Shown: positions 44,739-53,963 of the stretch, piece by piece | Layout of the letters: each line of letters starts with the position of its first letter | Numbering within the stretch: the stretch's first letter is position 1 | Made by a program: the position numbers and the translations under genes | From: Micropruina sp. | GTDB lineage: Bacteria; Actinomycetota; Actinomycetes; Propionibacteriales; Propionibacteriaceae | Direction of reading: 5' to 3' | DNA: 64,000 nucleotides | Assembly: GCA_016716635.1 (NCBI GenBank) | Contig: JADJVZ010000012.1 | Coordinates: 1-64,000, forward strand | Notes under the pieces: generated by a model | What the model was told of the DNA's origin: nothing | Databases searched by the model: none | What the model saw: only the letters and a program-made list of their open reading frames with translations

Positions 44739-45692
44739 ATGTCCACCACCCCCGTCGACGCGGCAGCGACCCCTCAGCAGCCAGCCGATAACAAGATTCT
44801 TGAACGCTTCATGTGGCTGTCGATCGCCACCGCGATCGCCACCGTCGTGCTCAAAGGCGTGGCCGCGTGGATCACCGGTTCGGTGGGCATGTTCTCCGAC
44901 GCCCTCGAGTCAACGGTGAACCTGGCCGCCGCCATTGTGGCCCTGTGGGCCATTCGGTTGGCCGCCAAGCCCGCCGACCACAACCACGACTACGGCCACG
45001 GCAAGGCCGAATACCTCTCCGCCGCCGTCGAGGGCATGCTCATCTTCGTGGCCGCCGGGGCCATCATCTACGGCGCTGTCGGACGCTTGTTCCACCCCGA
45101 ACCTCTCGAAGAGCTGGGTTTGGGCCTGATCTTGTCCACGGTCGCCTCGCTGCTGAACCTCGCCACCGGCTTAGCCCTGCTCAACTACGGCCGCAAGCAC
45201 CGCTCGATCACCCTCGAAGCCGACGGCAAGCACCTGCTGACCGACGTCTGGACCTCTGTGGGCGTGCTCGTGGCCATCGGTCTCGTGGCGCTCACCGGGT
45301 GGTTGATCGTTGATCCCATCATCGCCATCGCGGTGGGCATCAACATCTTGTGGACGGGCTACTCTCTCGTCCGCCGTTCGGTGGTCGGCCTGCTCGATGC
45401 CGCCCTCCCCGCGGAGGAGGTGGCGCTCGTCCGCGATGCGTTGAACGTCGAAGCCGAGAACGAACACGTGACGGTGACCGACCTCAAGACCCGCGAATCC
45501 GGACGTCAGCGTTTCATCGAGGCCACCATCGAGGTGCCCGGCGATTGGACGGTCGAGGAAGCCCACACGGTAGCCGACCGCATCGAGGACGTCATTGACC
45601 AGACCCTCCCCGGCACCGTGACAGTGGTCCACGTGGAACCCATCGGCGCGTCCGTCCGGGACGGGGCGGAACCCTCTGCCACCACGGGTTAG
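44739..45692 (+). CDS. Cation diffusion facilitator family metal exporter
   Basis: 317 residues. Exports Zn, Fe, Mn or similar ions in exchange for protons. Membrane helices include LSIATAIATVVLKGVAAW, MFSDALESTVNLAAAIVALW, GMLIFVAAGAIIYGAV, LILSTVASLLNLATGLAL and TSVGVLVAIGLVALTGW. The metal site residues are visible in SDALEST (S/D..D type) and HLLTDVWTS (HxxxD), with DYGHGKAEYL between. A cytoplasmic domain (DALNVEAENEHVTVTDLKTRE) ends the protein. AGGAGG lies before the ATG. The metal is not decided by sequence alone. Confidence 0.92.
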   Translation: MSTTPVDAAATPQQPADNKILERFMWLSIATAIATVVLKGVAAWITGSVGMFSDALESTVNLAAAIVALWAIRLAAKPADHNHDYGHGKAEYLSAAVEGMLIFVAAGAIIYGAVGRLFHPEPLEELGLGLILSTVASLLNLATGLALLNYGRKHRSITLEADGKHLLTDVWTSVGVLVAIGLVALTGWLIVDPIIAIAVGINILWTGYSLVRRSVVGLLDAALPAEEVALVRDALNVEAENEHVTVTDLKTRESGRQRFIEATIEVPGDWTVEEAHTVADRIEDVIDQTLPGTVTVVHVEPIGASVRDGAEPSATTG

Positions 45693-45786
45693 GCCCGAAT
45701 GGCGAGAGGTCCGACGGCGCCAGCGAGACCGGCAAGGCGCCCGGCCACAGACACAGCCTTCGCCCGCATTGCTGAGGACGTTGGAT

Positions 45787-45900
45787 GCGAGGTGGTTTTG
45801 GTATGCCCCGCTGCCACCTCGCCCGTCAACCGACCTTGCTGGCGTTTGGCGTCTTTGCTTGCGATATATCGGCAGCAAAGACGCCAAACGCCAGCAAGGT
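45787..45900. repeat. Double-hairpin intergenic palindromic element, copy 2
   Basis: Hairpin 1: GCGAGGTGG (45787-45795) / CCACCTCGC (45814-45822). Hairpin 2: a perfect 27-bp inverted repeat, 45833-45859 and 45874-45900, with a 14-base loop that itself contains GATATATC. The stem shares TTGCTGGCG with copy 1 at 32743-32819, and both have the same two-hairpin layout. It lies between convergent genes and may terminate both. Confidence 0.8.
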
Positions 45901-45994
45901 GGACAAGAGAGACGGGTGGGACGACGTCGGTTCGCACCCAATCCTCGGGTGGGGAGGATCAGCAGCCCCAGAGGTCGGGGGGCGCGTCAGGCGG

Positions 45995-47541
45995 TCATCG
46001 TCCAGGACGGGCGATGCGGACGCGTTCCTTCTCGGCCTTGGTGGCCGCGAGTTCCTTCTTTGCCTGCTCTTGCTGCTCGCGGAGTTCGTCGGAGTTCAAG
46101 GGCGAGCGCAGGAAGAAGAACGCGACCAGGCCGATCGCAATGCCCCACATCGGGCCGAAGCCGAGCATGATCGGCGCAGTGACCAGGGCCACCATGTCGA
46201 AGCCGCGGAAGAGGTTGAACATCAAGCTCGGGGGCATGGCGCCGGCGCCGGTGGCCATCATGGGGACGCCGAAGTCGACCTGCTTGGCCGTCACCCAACG
46301 GACGGCGCCGAGGAAGCCCGCGAAACCGACCGCCGTCGACACCAGCGCGGCGTTCGCCCAATCGTTGGTACCGCCCGTGGTGATTCCCGCGAACGCCGGT
46401 GTCGCCGCCATGGTCCACAGCGCCGCGAGGACGCCCGGGACGACCATGGCCGCGGACCGCAGTTGCGCATTGGTGAACGGGAACAGTCGGACGAGACCCT
46501 TGGTGCGGCTCAGCACGCGCAGCGTCGTCATGAAGGGGACGAGCGCAACGACAAGCCCCAGGCCCGAGATCAGCGGGCTGAGGATGCCCCAGCCGAGGGA
46601 GTCGAAGGCGTAGGGGGTGACCAGGCTCACGGCCAATCCGATGAACGGCTTCGGGGAACGGCGGATCCGCTGCCAGTCCCGCCACACCAGAGCCACGACG
46701 CCGGTACCGCGGCCCTTTTCGGCCTTCACGAAACCCTTTTCGCGGGCCGCCCGGTCCATGAGGATGTCGCGGATCAACCCGAAGTCCAACGCGTACATGG
46801 CGCCCTGCATGCCGCTCACAAGCGAGCCGCCGGACAACAAGCGGGCCCGGCGGATCCCGTTAAGGCCGCGGAAAGCCAGCGTCCCGCTGCCGATGAGCAG
46901 GATCAGGCCGATGCCGGCGAGGACCCAGGCCAGGATGTCGTTGACGCTCGCGGCGAAGGTGGGGACCAGCCCACCATGCCAGCGGCGTCGGAGCCGGTGA
47001 GCGCCGCGACCAGGCCACCGGTCAGCGCGCCGAGCCCGAACACGGCGGCGAGCGCCAACACGAGGCGGCTGCGGAGCAGTCGGTAGCGGCTGATGGGGGC
47101 GTCCATGAGCCAGAAGCCTTCGGCCGCGGACGCCGTCACGGGTCCGAACATGCGCGAGACGACAAGGGAGAAAGCGGCGACACCAGCAACGGTCGCCCAG
47201 GGCAGCAACGTCCGCGCGGTCACGCACGAGTTCGCGGTGCAGGAGGCGCTGGTGGACTGCGCCTTGAGGACGGCGTTCACGATCATGGCGCCGATCATGA
47301 CGATGCTGAAGACGGCCACGTAGGCGTCCTGGATGGCGTCCCAGAGACTGCGCGTCGCGCGTCCGTGGCGCCAGGTCTTCATCAGCCCGTGCAGGGCATT
47401 TTCGTCCACGGGCACCGGATCAGCGTCCGGCAGGAACCAGAAATGGTAGGCCTTCGCCGGCGCCTCCGCCGGGGTGGGGGTCGAGGTGCTGGCGGGTGCC
47501 GGAGTGCCCGCGGCGGCTTTCGTGCGCGCCTTCTTGCTCAT
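45995..47541 (-). pseudogene. ABC exporter membrane protein (DUF6297-like), one frameshift
   Basis: About 515 residues once joined. From ATG 47541 (MSKKARTK) it has an alanine/proline-rich start, then membrane helices AYVAVFSIVMIGAMIVNAVL and TVAGVAAFSLVVSRMFG, with LLRSRLVLALAAVFGLGALTGG. At GMVG the frame shifts at CCC (46970-46972) and continues LVPTFAASVNDILAWVLAGIG through further helices to 45995. The start overlaps the upstream ATPase stop in ATGA. It is the membrane part of a two-gene ABC exporter; the substrate is unknown. A one-base loss in a G run is likely a sequencing error. Confidence 0.78.
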
Positions 47542-48197
47542 GCGGACGCGACCTCGACCTCGGGCTCGCCAACCCGGACGATGCGCGTCGCCACCCGCTC
47601 GACCAGGATCGGCTCGTGCGTGGCCATGATGATCGCCAAGCCGCGCTCGCGCTCGGCGATGAGGCGCTGCGCCAACCACTCCACGCCCTCGACGTCGAGG
47701 CGCTGCTCGGGCTCGTCCAACACCAGCAGGGTGCGGGGGCGGACGAACGCTGTCGCGAGCGCCAACCGACGCCGCTGCCCCGAGGACAACGTGCCGGGCA
47801 ACTGCCCCGCCTGCGGGACCAACTGCACCTCGTTGAGCACCTCGTCGACGGCGTCGTCGGGGTCGGGGATGCCATGGGCGCGGGCGAGCAGGTCGAGGTG
47901 CTCAACGACGGAGAGATCGGGGAAGAAGTCCATGTCGTCGATGACCGTGGCGAGCGTCCGCCGGATATCAGCGTTCGTCTCGCTCATGGGGATGCCGTTG
48001 ACCTCGATGGTGCCGTCAGTCGGACGATCGGCGCCCACGATGCAGCGCAAGATGGTCGACTTACCGGCCCCATTGCGTCCGGTGAGCGCGATCGCCTCAC
48101 CCGCTCGCACCTCGAGGGAAAAATCGTCGACGATCTTCACCGGCCCGAAGGACTTCGTGAGACCGGAGATTTTCAAGACGGTATTGCGCTTGGCCAT
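47538..48197 (-). CDS. ABC transporter ATP-binding protein
   Basis: 219 residues with Walker A GRNGAGKST, Q loop region, signature LSSGQRRRL, Walker B TLLVLDEP, and the H switch in ATHEP. AGGAGA lies before ATG 48197. It drives the coupled DUF6297-like membrane protein (ATGA overlap). After Walker B the text is LDEPEQRLDVEG, as in small antibiotic/bacteriocin-type exporters of actinobacteria. Its start lies inside the annotated 3' end of the radical SAM gene. Confidence 0.9.
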   Translation of the reverse strand: MAKRNTVLKISGLTKSFGPVKIVDDFSLEVRAGEAIALTGRNGAGKSTILRCIVGADRPTDGTIEVNGIPMSETNADIRRTLATVIDDMDFFPDLSVVEHLDLLARAHGIPDPDDAVDEVLNEVQLVPQAGQLPGTLSSGQRRRLALATAFVRPRTLLVLDEPEQRLDVEGVEWLAQRLIAERERGLAIIMATHEPILVERVATRIVRVGEPEVEVASA

Positions 48198-49641
48198 GCC
48201 GTCGATTCTCCTGCACGGCAGGCGCGTGGACGTAATCGTCCGGGCGCGCGTCCGAAATCGAAGCCCCAGGACGTACGTCGTCCGCGCTCAAACCGGCCAA
48301 CACTCGCTCGAGCCACGGCCGAGCCTGCGTGAGGCGACGTGCTCGGATCGCCACGTCCCAGACGGGTTCCAGCTTCTTCCACCCGACGGCGTAGGCGAGG
48401 TGACGGGCGCGCCCGGCGAGAGTGTCGGCCACGGACGCCCCGCGCGCGATGTTGCGCCACGAGTAGAACTGCTTGTAGGCCCGCCAATAGCCAGTCTCGA
48501 GCTGCTCCACCGACATGTGCGCCGGTTGGAAGACCGCGTGGCGGGTGTCGTAGAGGTCCCAGTCGCTGTGCAGGATCCGGCCTGCCGCCGCCATCCGCTG
48601 GTACAGGGCGGTGCTGGGGTAGGGCGTGAGCACGTGGAAGGTGGCGGTCTCCACGCCCCGTTGGATGGCCCACTCGACCGTCCGGTCGAACACTGACGGA
48701 TCGTCGGAATCCATCCCGAAGACGAAGCTCGCATTCACCATGACGCCGAGGTCGTGGAGCCTGCGGATCGCCGCCGCGTAGTCCTGGTGGGCGTTGTGCC
48801 CCTTACGGTAGGCGTCCAAGTTGGCGCTGTTGATGGTCTCGAACCCGACGAAGAGGCTCCGCAGCCCGCACGCCGCGGCCGCCTCGAGAAGACCCGGTTG
48901 CAGCACCGTCTTCACCGTTCCCGCCGCCTGCCACAGGCGGTTGCCGCCCCGCATCCCCTCAAACAGTGCGGACGCGAACCGCCGGTTACCGAACAGGTGA
49001 TCGTCGAGGAAATAGAGGTGGCGTCCGGGAAGGGAGTCGATCTCGGCGAGCGCCGCGTCCACGGTGGCGGTGTAAAAGGACCGTCCGCCCGCGAAGAAGG
49101 CCTCCTTGTAACAGAAATCGCAGGCGTGCGGGCAGCCGCGGGAGACGACGATGGAGTTCGGCACGAGGTACAGACGGCGGTCGATGAGGTCGCGCCGAAT
49201 GGGCGGCAGGTGCTCGAGCGTCCGGACCCGGGAGTCGTAGCGGGCCAGGGGGCGTCCCGCGCGGAAGTCGGCCAGGAAGCGCGGCCAGGTGTCTTCGCCC
49301 GGCCCGGTGAACACCGTGTCGGCGTGCGCCGCCGCCTCGTCGGGCAGGGACGTGGGATGCAAACCACCGAGACACACATGCGCGCCGCGGGCCCGATAGG
49401 CATCGGCCAACTCATACGACCGGCGCGCGGATGTGATGTAGGCCTGGATCACCACGAGGTCAGGGTTGTCATCGTCGGGACCCTGTTGGACGTGCTCGTC
49501 GATGATCCGGACGTCGTCGTCGTCGCTCAGATACCCGGCCAGGGTGGCCAGGCCCAGGGGCGGGAAGAGTGAGTATTTGATGGGCCGAAAAAGCGGACTG
49601 GTGGCCTCGGTGAGGGCTGGCAAAATCATCGTGACTCGCAT
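48097..49641 (-). CDS. B12-binding-type radical SAM protein
   Basis: 514 residues from ATG 49641. It has an N-terminal cobalamin-binding-like domain (SLFPPLGLATLAGYLSDDDDVRIIDEHV, GAHVCLGGLHPTSLPDEA), then a radical SAM barrel with the 4Fe-4S motif CPHACDFCY and SRGC context, LYFLDDHLFGNRRFA, and a C-terminal region with DUF4070-like sequence (LYDTRHAVFQP, YWRAYKQFYSWRNI). Its reaction is unknown; related enzymes methylate unactivated carbons or modify lipids. The last about 33 codons overlap the ATPase gene start, which is long for a real overlap, so the true stop may have been lost by a frameshift. Confidence 0.8.
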   Translation of the reverse strand: MRVTMILPALTEATSPLFRPIKYSLFPPLGLATLAGYLSDDDDVRIIDEHVQQGPDDDNPDLVVIQAYITSARRSYELADAYRARGAHVCLGGLHPTSLPDEAAAHADTVFTGPGEDTWPRFLADFRAGRPLARYDSRVRTLEHLPPIRRDLIDRRLYLVPNSIVVSRGCPHACDFCYKEAFFAGGRSFYTATVDAALAEIDSLPGRHLYFLDDHLFGNRRFASALFEGMRGGNRLWQAAGTVKTVLQPGLLEAAAACGLRSLFVGFETINSANLDAYRKGHNAHQDYAAAIRRLHDLGVMVNASFVFGMDSDDPSVFDRTVEWAIQRGVETATFHVLTPYPSTALYQRMAAAGRILHSDWDLYDTRHAVFQPAHMSVEQLETGYWRAYKQFYSWRNIARGASVADTLAGRARHLAYAVGWKKLEPVWDVAIRARRLTQARPWLERVLAGLSADDVRPGASISDARPDDYVHAPAVQENRRHGQAQYRLENLRSHEVLRAGEDRRRFFPRGASG

Positions 49642-49994
49642 GTGCCAGCCTCGCGCCCGGACGTTGGCGAACGTCAAGCAAAAGGGCCCTAACCGGGCCC
49701 TGAGTAGGACAAACCCGGCGAGAACCTGCCACCTGGGCACCCCGCAGGGCCCGAATCACTACCTCCAGCCCGCGCCCCGTCCCCCCCCAAATCTTGCTGA
49801 ATTTCGGACCTGCCTGCGCCCACGAGCATGAAGAGGCCGAAACAGTTTGATTTGGGGGCCGAGGAGGACGGCGGGGGCGCGTGCGCGGGGACTTGACCCG
49901 GGGCGGATCCCGCCGTGGGGTGTCCGCCTGATCGCCAGGGATGAGCCCGCGTCACCAAATGTCGGACGTTAATGGCAGGCTTGGGCAGGTGGAA
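49642..49994. other. Intergenic region with long imperfect hairpin
   Basis: No gene. AGGGCCC-TAACC-GGGCCCT lies at 49683-49701. Farther on 49784-49807 pairs with 49837-49858: CCCCCAAATC with GATTTGGGGG, then CTG with CAG and TTTCGG with CCGAAA, leaving a loop of about 29 bases. It lies about 140 bases before menG and could be part of its leader or of the divergent radical SAM gene's upstream region. Confidence 0.55.
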
Positions 49995-50687
49995 ATGCAC
50001 GCACGCGCGACCTTGGCCAAGCGACGAGCCGATGTCGCCCAGATGTTCGATCATGTGGCGGCTCGCTACGACCTGATGAACGACCTGGCGGCCTTGGGGC
50101 AAGACCGGCTCTGGCGCCGTGAGGTGGTCCGGGCCGTCGAGCCGCGCCCCGGCATGCGCATCCTCGACCTCGCGGCCGGCACCGGCACCTCCACGCGCCC
50201 GTTCGCCGATGCCGGCGCCACCGTGATCGCCGCCGATCTCAGCCTCGGCATGCTGGCCGTCGGCAAGCAGCGCCAACCCGATCTCACGTTCGTCGCCGGC
50301 GACGCCTTGGCCCTTCCCTTCGCTGACGGGGCCTTCGACGTGGTGACCATTTCGTTTGGGCTCCGCAACGTCCAAGACACCGACGCCGCGCTTCGCGAAC
50401 TGCGCCGGGTGACCGCGCCCGGCGGCGCAATTGTGGTGTGCGAGTTCTCGACGCCAACGTGGGCACCGTTCCGCTCGGTGTATCGCAGCTACCTCGGCAC
50501 CGCGATGCCGGCCATGGCCAAGATCTCCAGCTCGAACGCCCCGGCCTACAACTACCTCGCCGAGTCGATCTTGGCCTGGCCCGACCAACACGGCCTCGCG
50601 GAAGCCCTGGAGGCGGCCGGGTGGCGCGACATCGAATGGAAGAACCTCAGCGGCGGCATCGTCGCGCTGCACCGAGGCACCCGGTAA
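49995..50687 (+). CDS. menG: Demethylmenaquinone methyltransferase
   Basis: 230 residues from ATG 49995 (GGTGGA upstream); an in-frame start at 49941 would add 18 residues. It methylates demethylmenaquinone with SAM in the last step of menaquinone synthesis. UbiE/MenG features: VAQMFDHVAARYDLMNDLAALGQDRLWR, motif I ILDLAAGTGTSTRPF, VVTISFGLRNVQD and LRELRRVTAPGG. It lies near menD, menC, menA and menE on the other strand, which supports the assignment. Confidence 0.92.
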   Translation: MHARATLAKRRADVAQMFDHVAARYDLMNDLAALGQDRLWRREVVRAVEPRPGMRILDLAAGTGTSTRPFADAGATVIAADLSLGMLAVGKQRQPDLTFVAGDALALPFADGAFDVVTISFGLRNVQDTDAALRELRRVTAPGGAIVVCEFSTPTWAPFRSVYRSYLGTAMPAMAKISSSNAPAYNYLAESILAWPDQHGLAEALEAAGWRDIEWKNLSGGIVALHRGTR

Positions 50688-52349
50688 ATGTTCACGCTGG
50701 ACGCGTACGCAGCGCGAAGCTGCCCGAGCAAGGTCCACAACGCGTTCCATCCGGGCTTCACCCCGCCTCCCGGGGTCGTCGAAGTTCGCACGTCCGAGCC
50801 CGCCCTGGCGTTCAAAGAGCGAATCTTCGAGAAGGTCAGCTACATCCGCGGCGCGGTGGATCTTCGTCCGCTGCGCGGCGAGCCCTCGGACGTCCAAGAG
50901 GCGGCCCTGCTGGCGGCCGCGGCGGACGGAGCGCCGGTGATCATCGCCCCGATGCTGCCCCGCGATTGGCAGGGGCACCGCAGCGCCCGCCCCGACTTCC
51001 TGGTCCGTGGGGCCGATCAGGCTGATGGCAGCGCCGGCTATCACCCGGCCCAGGTGAAGTTCCACAAGGTGCTCGAACTGCGGGCCACCGCCGAGGCCGA
51101 GGTGCACGGCGCCCGGCTGGCGAGGCCCGGTCTGCGCAGGCCGCTCGACGGTATCCGCTACCGCCTGGGCGTCCGGCTGGCCAACACGCTGCAGCTGAGC
51201 CACTACTGGCGCCACCTCGAATCGCTCGGCCTCTCGGCCTCGGACGGCCCGTGGGCGGCGCTCATCGGCACCGACGAGGTGCCCGAACGGGGCCTGATCT
51301 TCGCGTGGGTTCGGCTGGACGACCTGACGTTGGCCGCCAACCCGGGCGAAGACAATCCGCTCACGCCCCTCGATCGCTACGACGCCGAGCATGGGCTGCG
51401 GGTCGAACTGGCCGAGCGGGCCGCGACGCTGCCCCCCGAGGCGCCGCCGATTTTCCGTCCCGTCATCAACCGGGAATGTCCGCGGTGCGAGTGGCAGCAC
51501 ACCTGCCGGGCGCTGCTGGGCGACGACGACCTGAGCGTCCGCATCTCCAAGGCGCCCCTCGACGTCCACGAGGTCTTGACCCTGCGCGGGCTCGGCATCG
51601 CGACGGTCAGCGAGCTCGCCCAGGCCGACCTGGACGAGGTGCTGCCCGCCTTCCTGCCCCAGGTCACCCATAGGAACGGCTCGGAAGATCGCCTGCGGCT
51701 GGCGCAGCGCCGCGCGCGGATGATCGTCGACGGGGTCGACCTCGAACGCCTGACCTCGGGGCCGATCGACTCGTTGCCCGCCTTCGAGGTTGAGGTGGAC
51801 CTCGACATCGAAACCTCCACCGACGACCGGGTCTACCTCTGGGGTTTCCAGGTCACCGACGCCCACGGCAGCTACTACCGCTCGTTCGGGGAGTTCGCCG
51901 ACCTCGACGACCGCTCCGAGGGGCACCTCGCGGAAGCGGCGATGGCCTGGCTGAAAGAGCTGGCGTCCGAGCATGACGTCCGGGTGTACCACTACTCCGA
52001 CTACGAGACGGTCCGGCTGCGGCGGCTGGCGTCCAACCGCGACCTGCCGGCCCTCACCTGGGCCGTGGAGTGGGCGGCGGATCACTTCGTCGATCTCTTC
52101 GGCGTCATGCGCCAACACTTCTTCGGCACGCAAGGGCTGGGCCTCAAAGTCGTGGCGACCTCGGCCACGGGCTTCCATTGGCGCGACGTCGATCCGGGCG
52201 GCCTGAACTCCCAGGCGTGGTTCGATGATGCCGTCCACGCCCCCACCGATCACGAACGCGAGCTCGCCCGGCAGCGGGTACTTGAGTACAACGAGGACGA
52301 CTGTCTGGCCACCCGCGAACTGCGCACCTGGCTGCGGTCGCTGAGCTGA
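50688..52349 (+). CDS. TM0106-family RecB-like putative nuclease
   Basis: 553 residues, starting immediately after the menG stop (TAAATG). The N-terminal half has a PD-(D/E)XK fold (SARPDFLVRG, then AQVKFHK) and a cysteine set that may hold a 4Fe-4S cluster (RECPRCEWQHTC). The middle has a helix-hairpin-helix-like stretch (LRGLGIATVSELAQADLDEVLP). The C-terminal half is an RNase H-like DEDD exonuclease (EVDLDIETSTDDRVYLWGF, HYSDYETVRLRRL, LEYNEDDCLATRELRTWL). This is the TM0106 family. A role in DNA repair is probable; no role in menaquinone synthesis is known. Confidence 0.85.
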   Translation: MFTLDAYAARSCPSKVHNAFHPGFTPPPGVVEVRTSEPALAFKERIFEKVSYIRGAVDLRPLRGEPSDVQEAALLAAAADGAPVIIAPMLPRDWQGHRSARPDFLVRGADQADGSAGYHPAQVKFHKVLELRATAEAEVHGARLARPGLRRPLDGIRYRLGVRLANTLQLSHYWRHLESLGLSASDGPWAALIGTDEVPERGLIFAWVRLDDLTLAANPGEDNPLTPLDRYDAEHGLRVELAERAATLPPEAPPIFRPVINRECPRCEWQHTCRALLGDDDLSVRISKAPLDVHEVLTLRGLGIATVSELAQADLDEVLPAFLPQVTHRNGSEDRLRLAQRRARMIVDGVDLERLTSGPIDSLPAFEVEVDLDIETSTDDRVYLWGFQVTDAHGSYYRSFGEFADLDDRSEGHLAEAAMAWLKELASEHDVRVYHYSDYETVRLRRLASNRDLPALTWAVEWAADHFVDLFGVMRQHFFGTQGLGLKVVATSATGFHWRDVDPGGLNSQAWFDDAVHAPTDHERELARQRVLEYNEDDCLATRELRTWLRSLS

Positions 52350-52364
52350 GCGCGTCGGGCTGAG

Positions 52365-53963
52365 CTAGACCGCGAGCTGGGTCGCCAGGCGGGCGAACTC
52401 CTCGGCCTGGGCTCGGCGCCCGGACGAATCGACGTCCACCACCAGCACCTCGATGTCCTGGACGGGACGCGCGAGTGCCGCTTCCAGGTCACTCACGGAC
52501 CCGATGCGTTCGGCGTGGACGCCGTACCCAGCCGCCGCGGCCACGAGATCGACGCCGGTCGGGGTCGCGAACAGGCGCTCAAAATCGCCGGCGAACCGCT
52601 CGGCGCCAGGTTCGAGCATGCGGAAGATGCTGCCGCCGTGGTCGTCGCCGACGATGATCCGCAAGGTGGGACGCGGCTCCCCCGGCCCAATCGCGAGCCC
52701 GTTGAGGTCGTGCAGGGCCGTGAGGTCGCCGCACAGGAGAGTCACTGGCTCGGCCAAGTCGAGGGCGATGCCGACGGCGGTGGCGATGGTCCCATCGATG
52801 CCGGCCAGCCCGCGGTTGGCATAGGTCGGACGCGCGTCGGCGGGCAATAGGTCCGCGTCGCGGATCAGCGCCGAGGATCCGAGCACGACCGGCCCGGAGG
52901 TGTGCGCCAACACCGTGCGGACAAGCGTCCGTCCGGTGAGCCCCGGCGCCGCACCCCGATCGAGGGCGGACGCCAGGCGGGCGTCGGCCTCCTGCCAGCG
53001 GGCGAGCCAGGACGCGTCTCCCCGCGCCAGCTCGAGGGCGTCGGCGACAATCGCGGCGCGCAGGCCGGGGTCGGGCCACTCGGCGTGGGGCGTCCAGGCG
53101 ATCACCTCGACGTCGGCGCGGGCCAACAGCCGGTTCACGGGGCGGGTCAGCGTGGGATGCCCGGCCAGAATGACGCGTTCCACCTCGACCCCCAGGGGGC
53201 TGGCTAGCAGCAGCGACCCAGCGCTGAGGGCGGCCTGGCGGGCGTTGGACGTGGGCTCGGCGATCAGGGGAAGCCCGGCGCGCGCGGCCAGCGCGGCGAT
53301 GTCGAGGCCGTGCTCAGGGGTGGCGTCTCCGGCCACGATGACCGTCCGGGGGCCGACGGGCAACACGGTGGCGGGACCAGCTCGGAGGGCGGCTAGGCGG
53401 GTCGCGGCCACGGTCGGATCGTCTTCGGTGCCGTCCGGAACCAGGGGTTCGGCGAACTCGGCGTTGAGGTGCACCGGGCCGGGCAGCCGCGTCCGAACGC
53501 CGCTCGCCAGGGCCACCAGGCGCGCCACGTGGGCGTCGATCGCCCGGGTCGGCCAGGTGTCGGAGACCCGCAGACTGCCGCGGACGAACGTCCCGAACAA
53601 CCCGATCTGGTCGGTGGTTTGGTTGGCGCCCGTCCCGACCAGCCAACTCGGACGATCGGCGCTCACCACCACGAGCGGCACGCAGGCGTGGGAGGCCTCC
53701 ATCACGGCGGGCAGGAGGTTACCGACGGCGGTGCCGGAGGTGGTCATCACGGCCACCGGACGCCCCGAAGCCTTCGCGAGCCCGAGGGCCAGGTACCCGG
53801 CCGAGCGTTCGTCCACGCGGACGTGGAGGCGGAGGTCCGTCCGGGCCGCCAGCGCGAACGCAAGGGGCGCGCTGCGGGACCCGGGGCACAGCACGGCCTC
53901 GCGGACGCCGTGCGCGGCCAGCACCGCGACGATCCGCCGGGCGCTCGCGACCGCATCGCTCAT
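52365..53963 (-). CDS. menD: 2-succinyl-5-enolpyruvyl-6-hydroxy-3-cyclohexene-1-carboxylate synthase
   Basis: 532 residues, start ATG 53963. ThDP enzyme of menaquinone synthesis that joins isochorismate and 2-oxoglutarate. The N-terminal Pyr domain has REAVLCPGSRSAPLAFAL, the catalytic Glu in DERSAGYLALGLAKASGRPVAV, and LPAVMEASHACVPLVVVSADRP. The C-terminal PP domain has LLCGDLTALHDLNGL and IIVGDDHGGSIFRML (ThDP-binding GD..N region). The start overlaps the menC stop in ATGA. Convergent with the nuclease gene 15 bases away. Confidence 0.93.
   Translation of the reverse strand: MSDAVASARRIVAVLAAHGVREAVLCPGSRSAPLAFALAARTDLRLHVRVDERSAGYLALGLAKASGRPVAVMTTSGTAVGNLLPAVMEASHACVPLVVVSADRPSWLVGTGANQTTDQIGLFGTFVRGSLRVSDTWPTRAIDAHVARLVALASGVRTRLPGPVHLNAEFAEPLVPDGTEDDPTVAATRLAALRAGPATVLPVGPRTVIVAGDATPEHGLDIAALAARAGLPLIAEPTSNARQAALSAGSLLLASPLGVEVERVILAGHPTLTRPVNRLLARADVEVIAWTPHAEWPDPGLRAAIVADALELARGDASWLARWQEADARLASALDRGAAPGLTGRTLVRTVLAHTSGPVVLGSSALIRDADLLPADARPTYANRGLAGIDGTIATAVGIALDLAEPVTLLCGDLTALHDLNGLAIGPGEPRPTLRIIVGDDHGGSIFRMLEPGAERFAGDFERLFATPTGVDLVAAAAGYGVHAERIGSVSDLEAALARPVQDIEVLVVDVDSSGRRAQAEEFARLATQLAV

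Noticed and set aside
45785..47086. Plus-strand frame of over 430 codons
   Set aside because: Antisense to the ABC membrane protein; composition of a shadow frame.
49689..52253. Very long minus-strand open frame (over 850 codons)
   Set aside because: It is antisense to menG and the TM0106 nuclease, is rich in Gly/Arg/Val as expected from GC-rich antisense, and has no motif.
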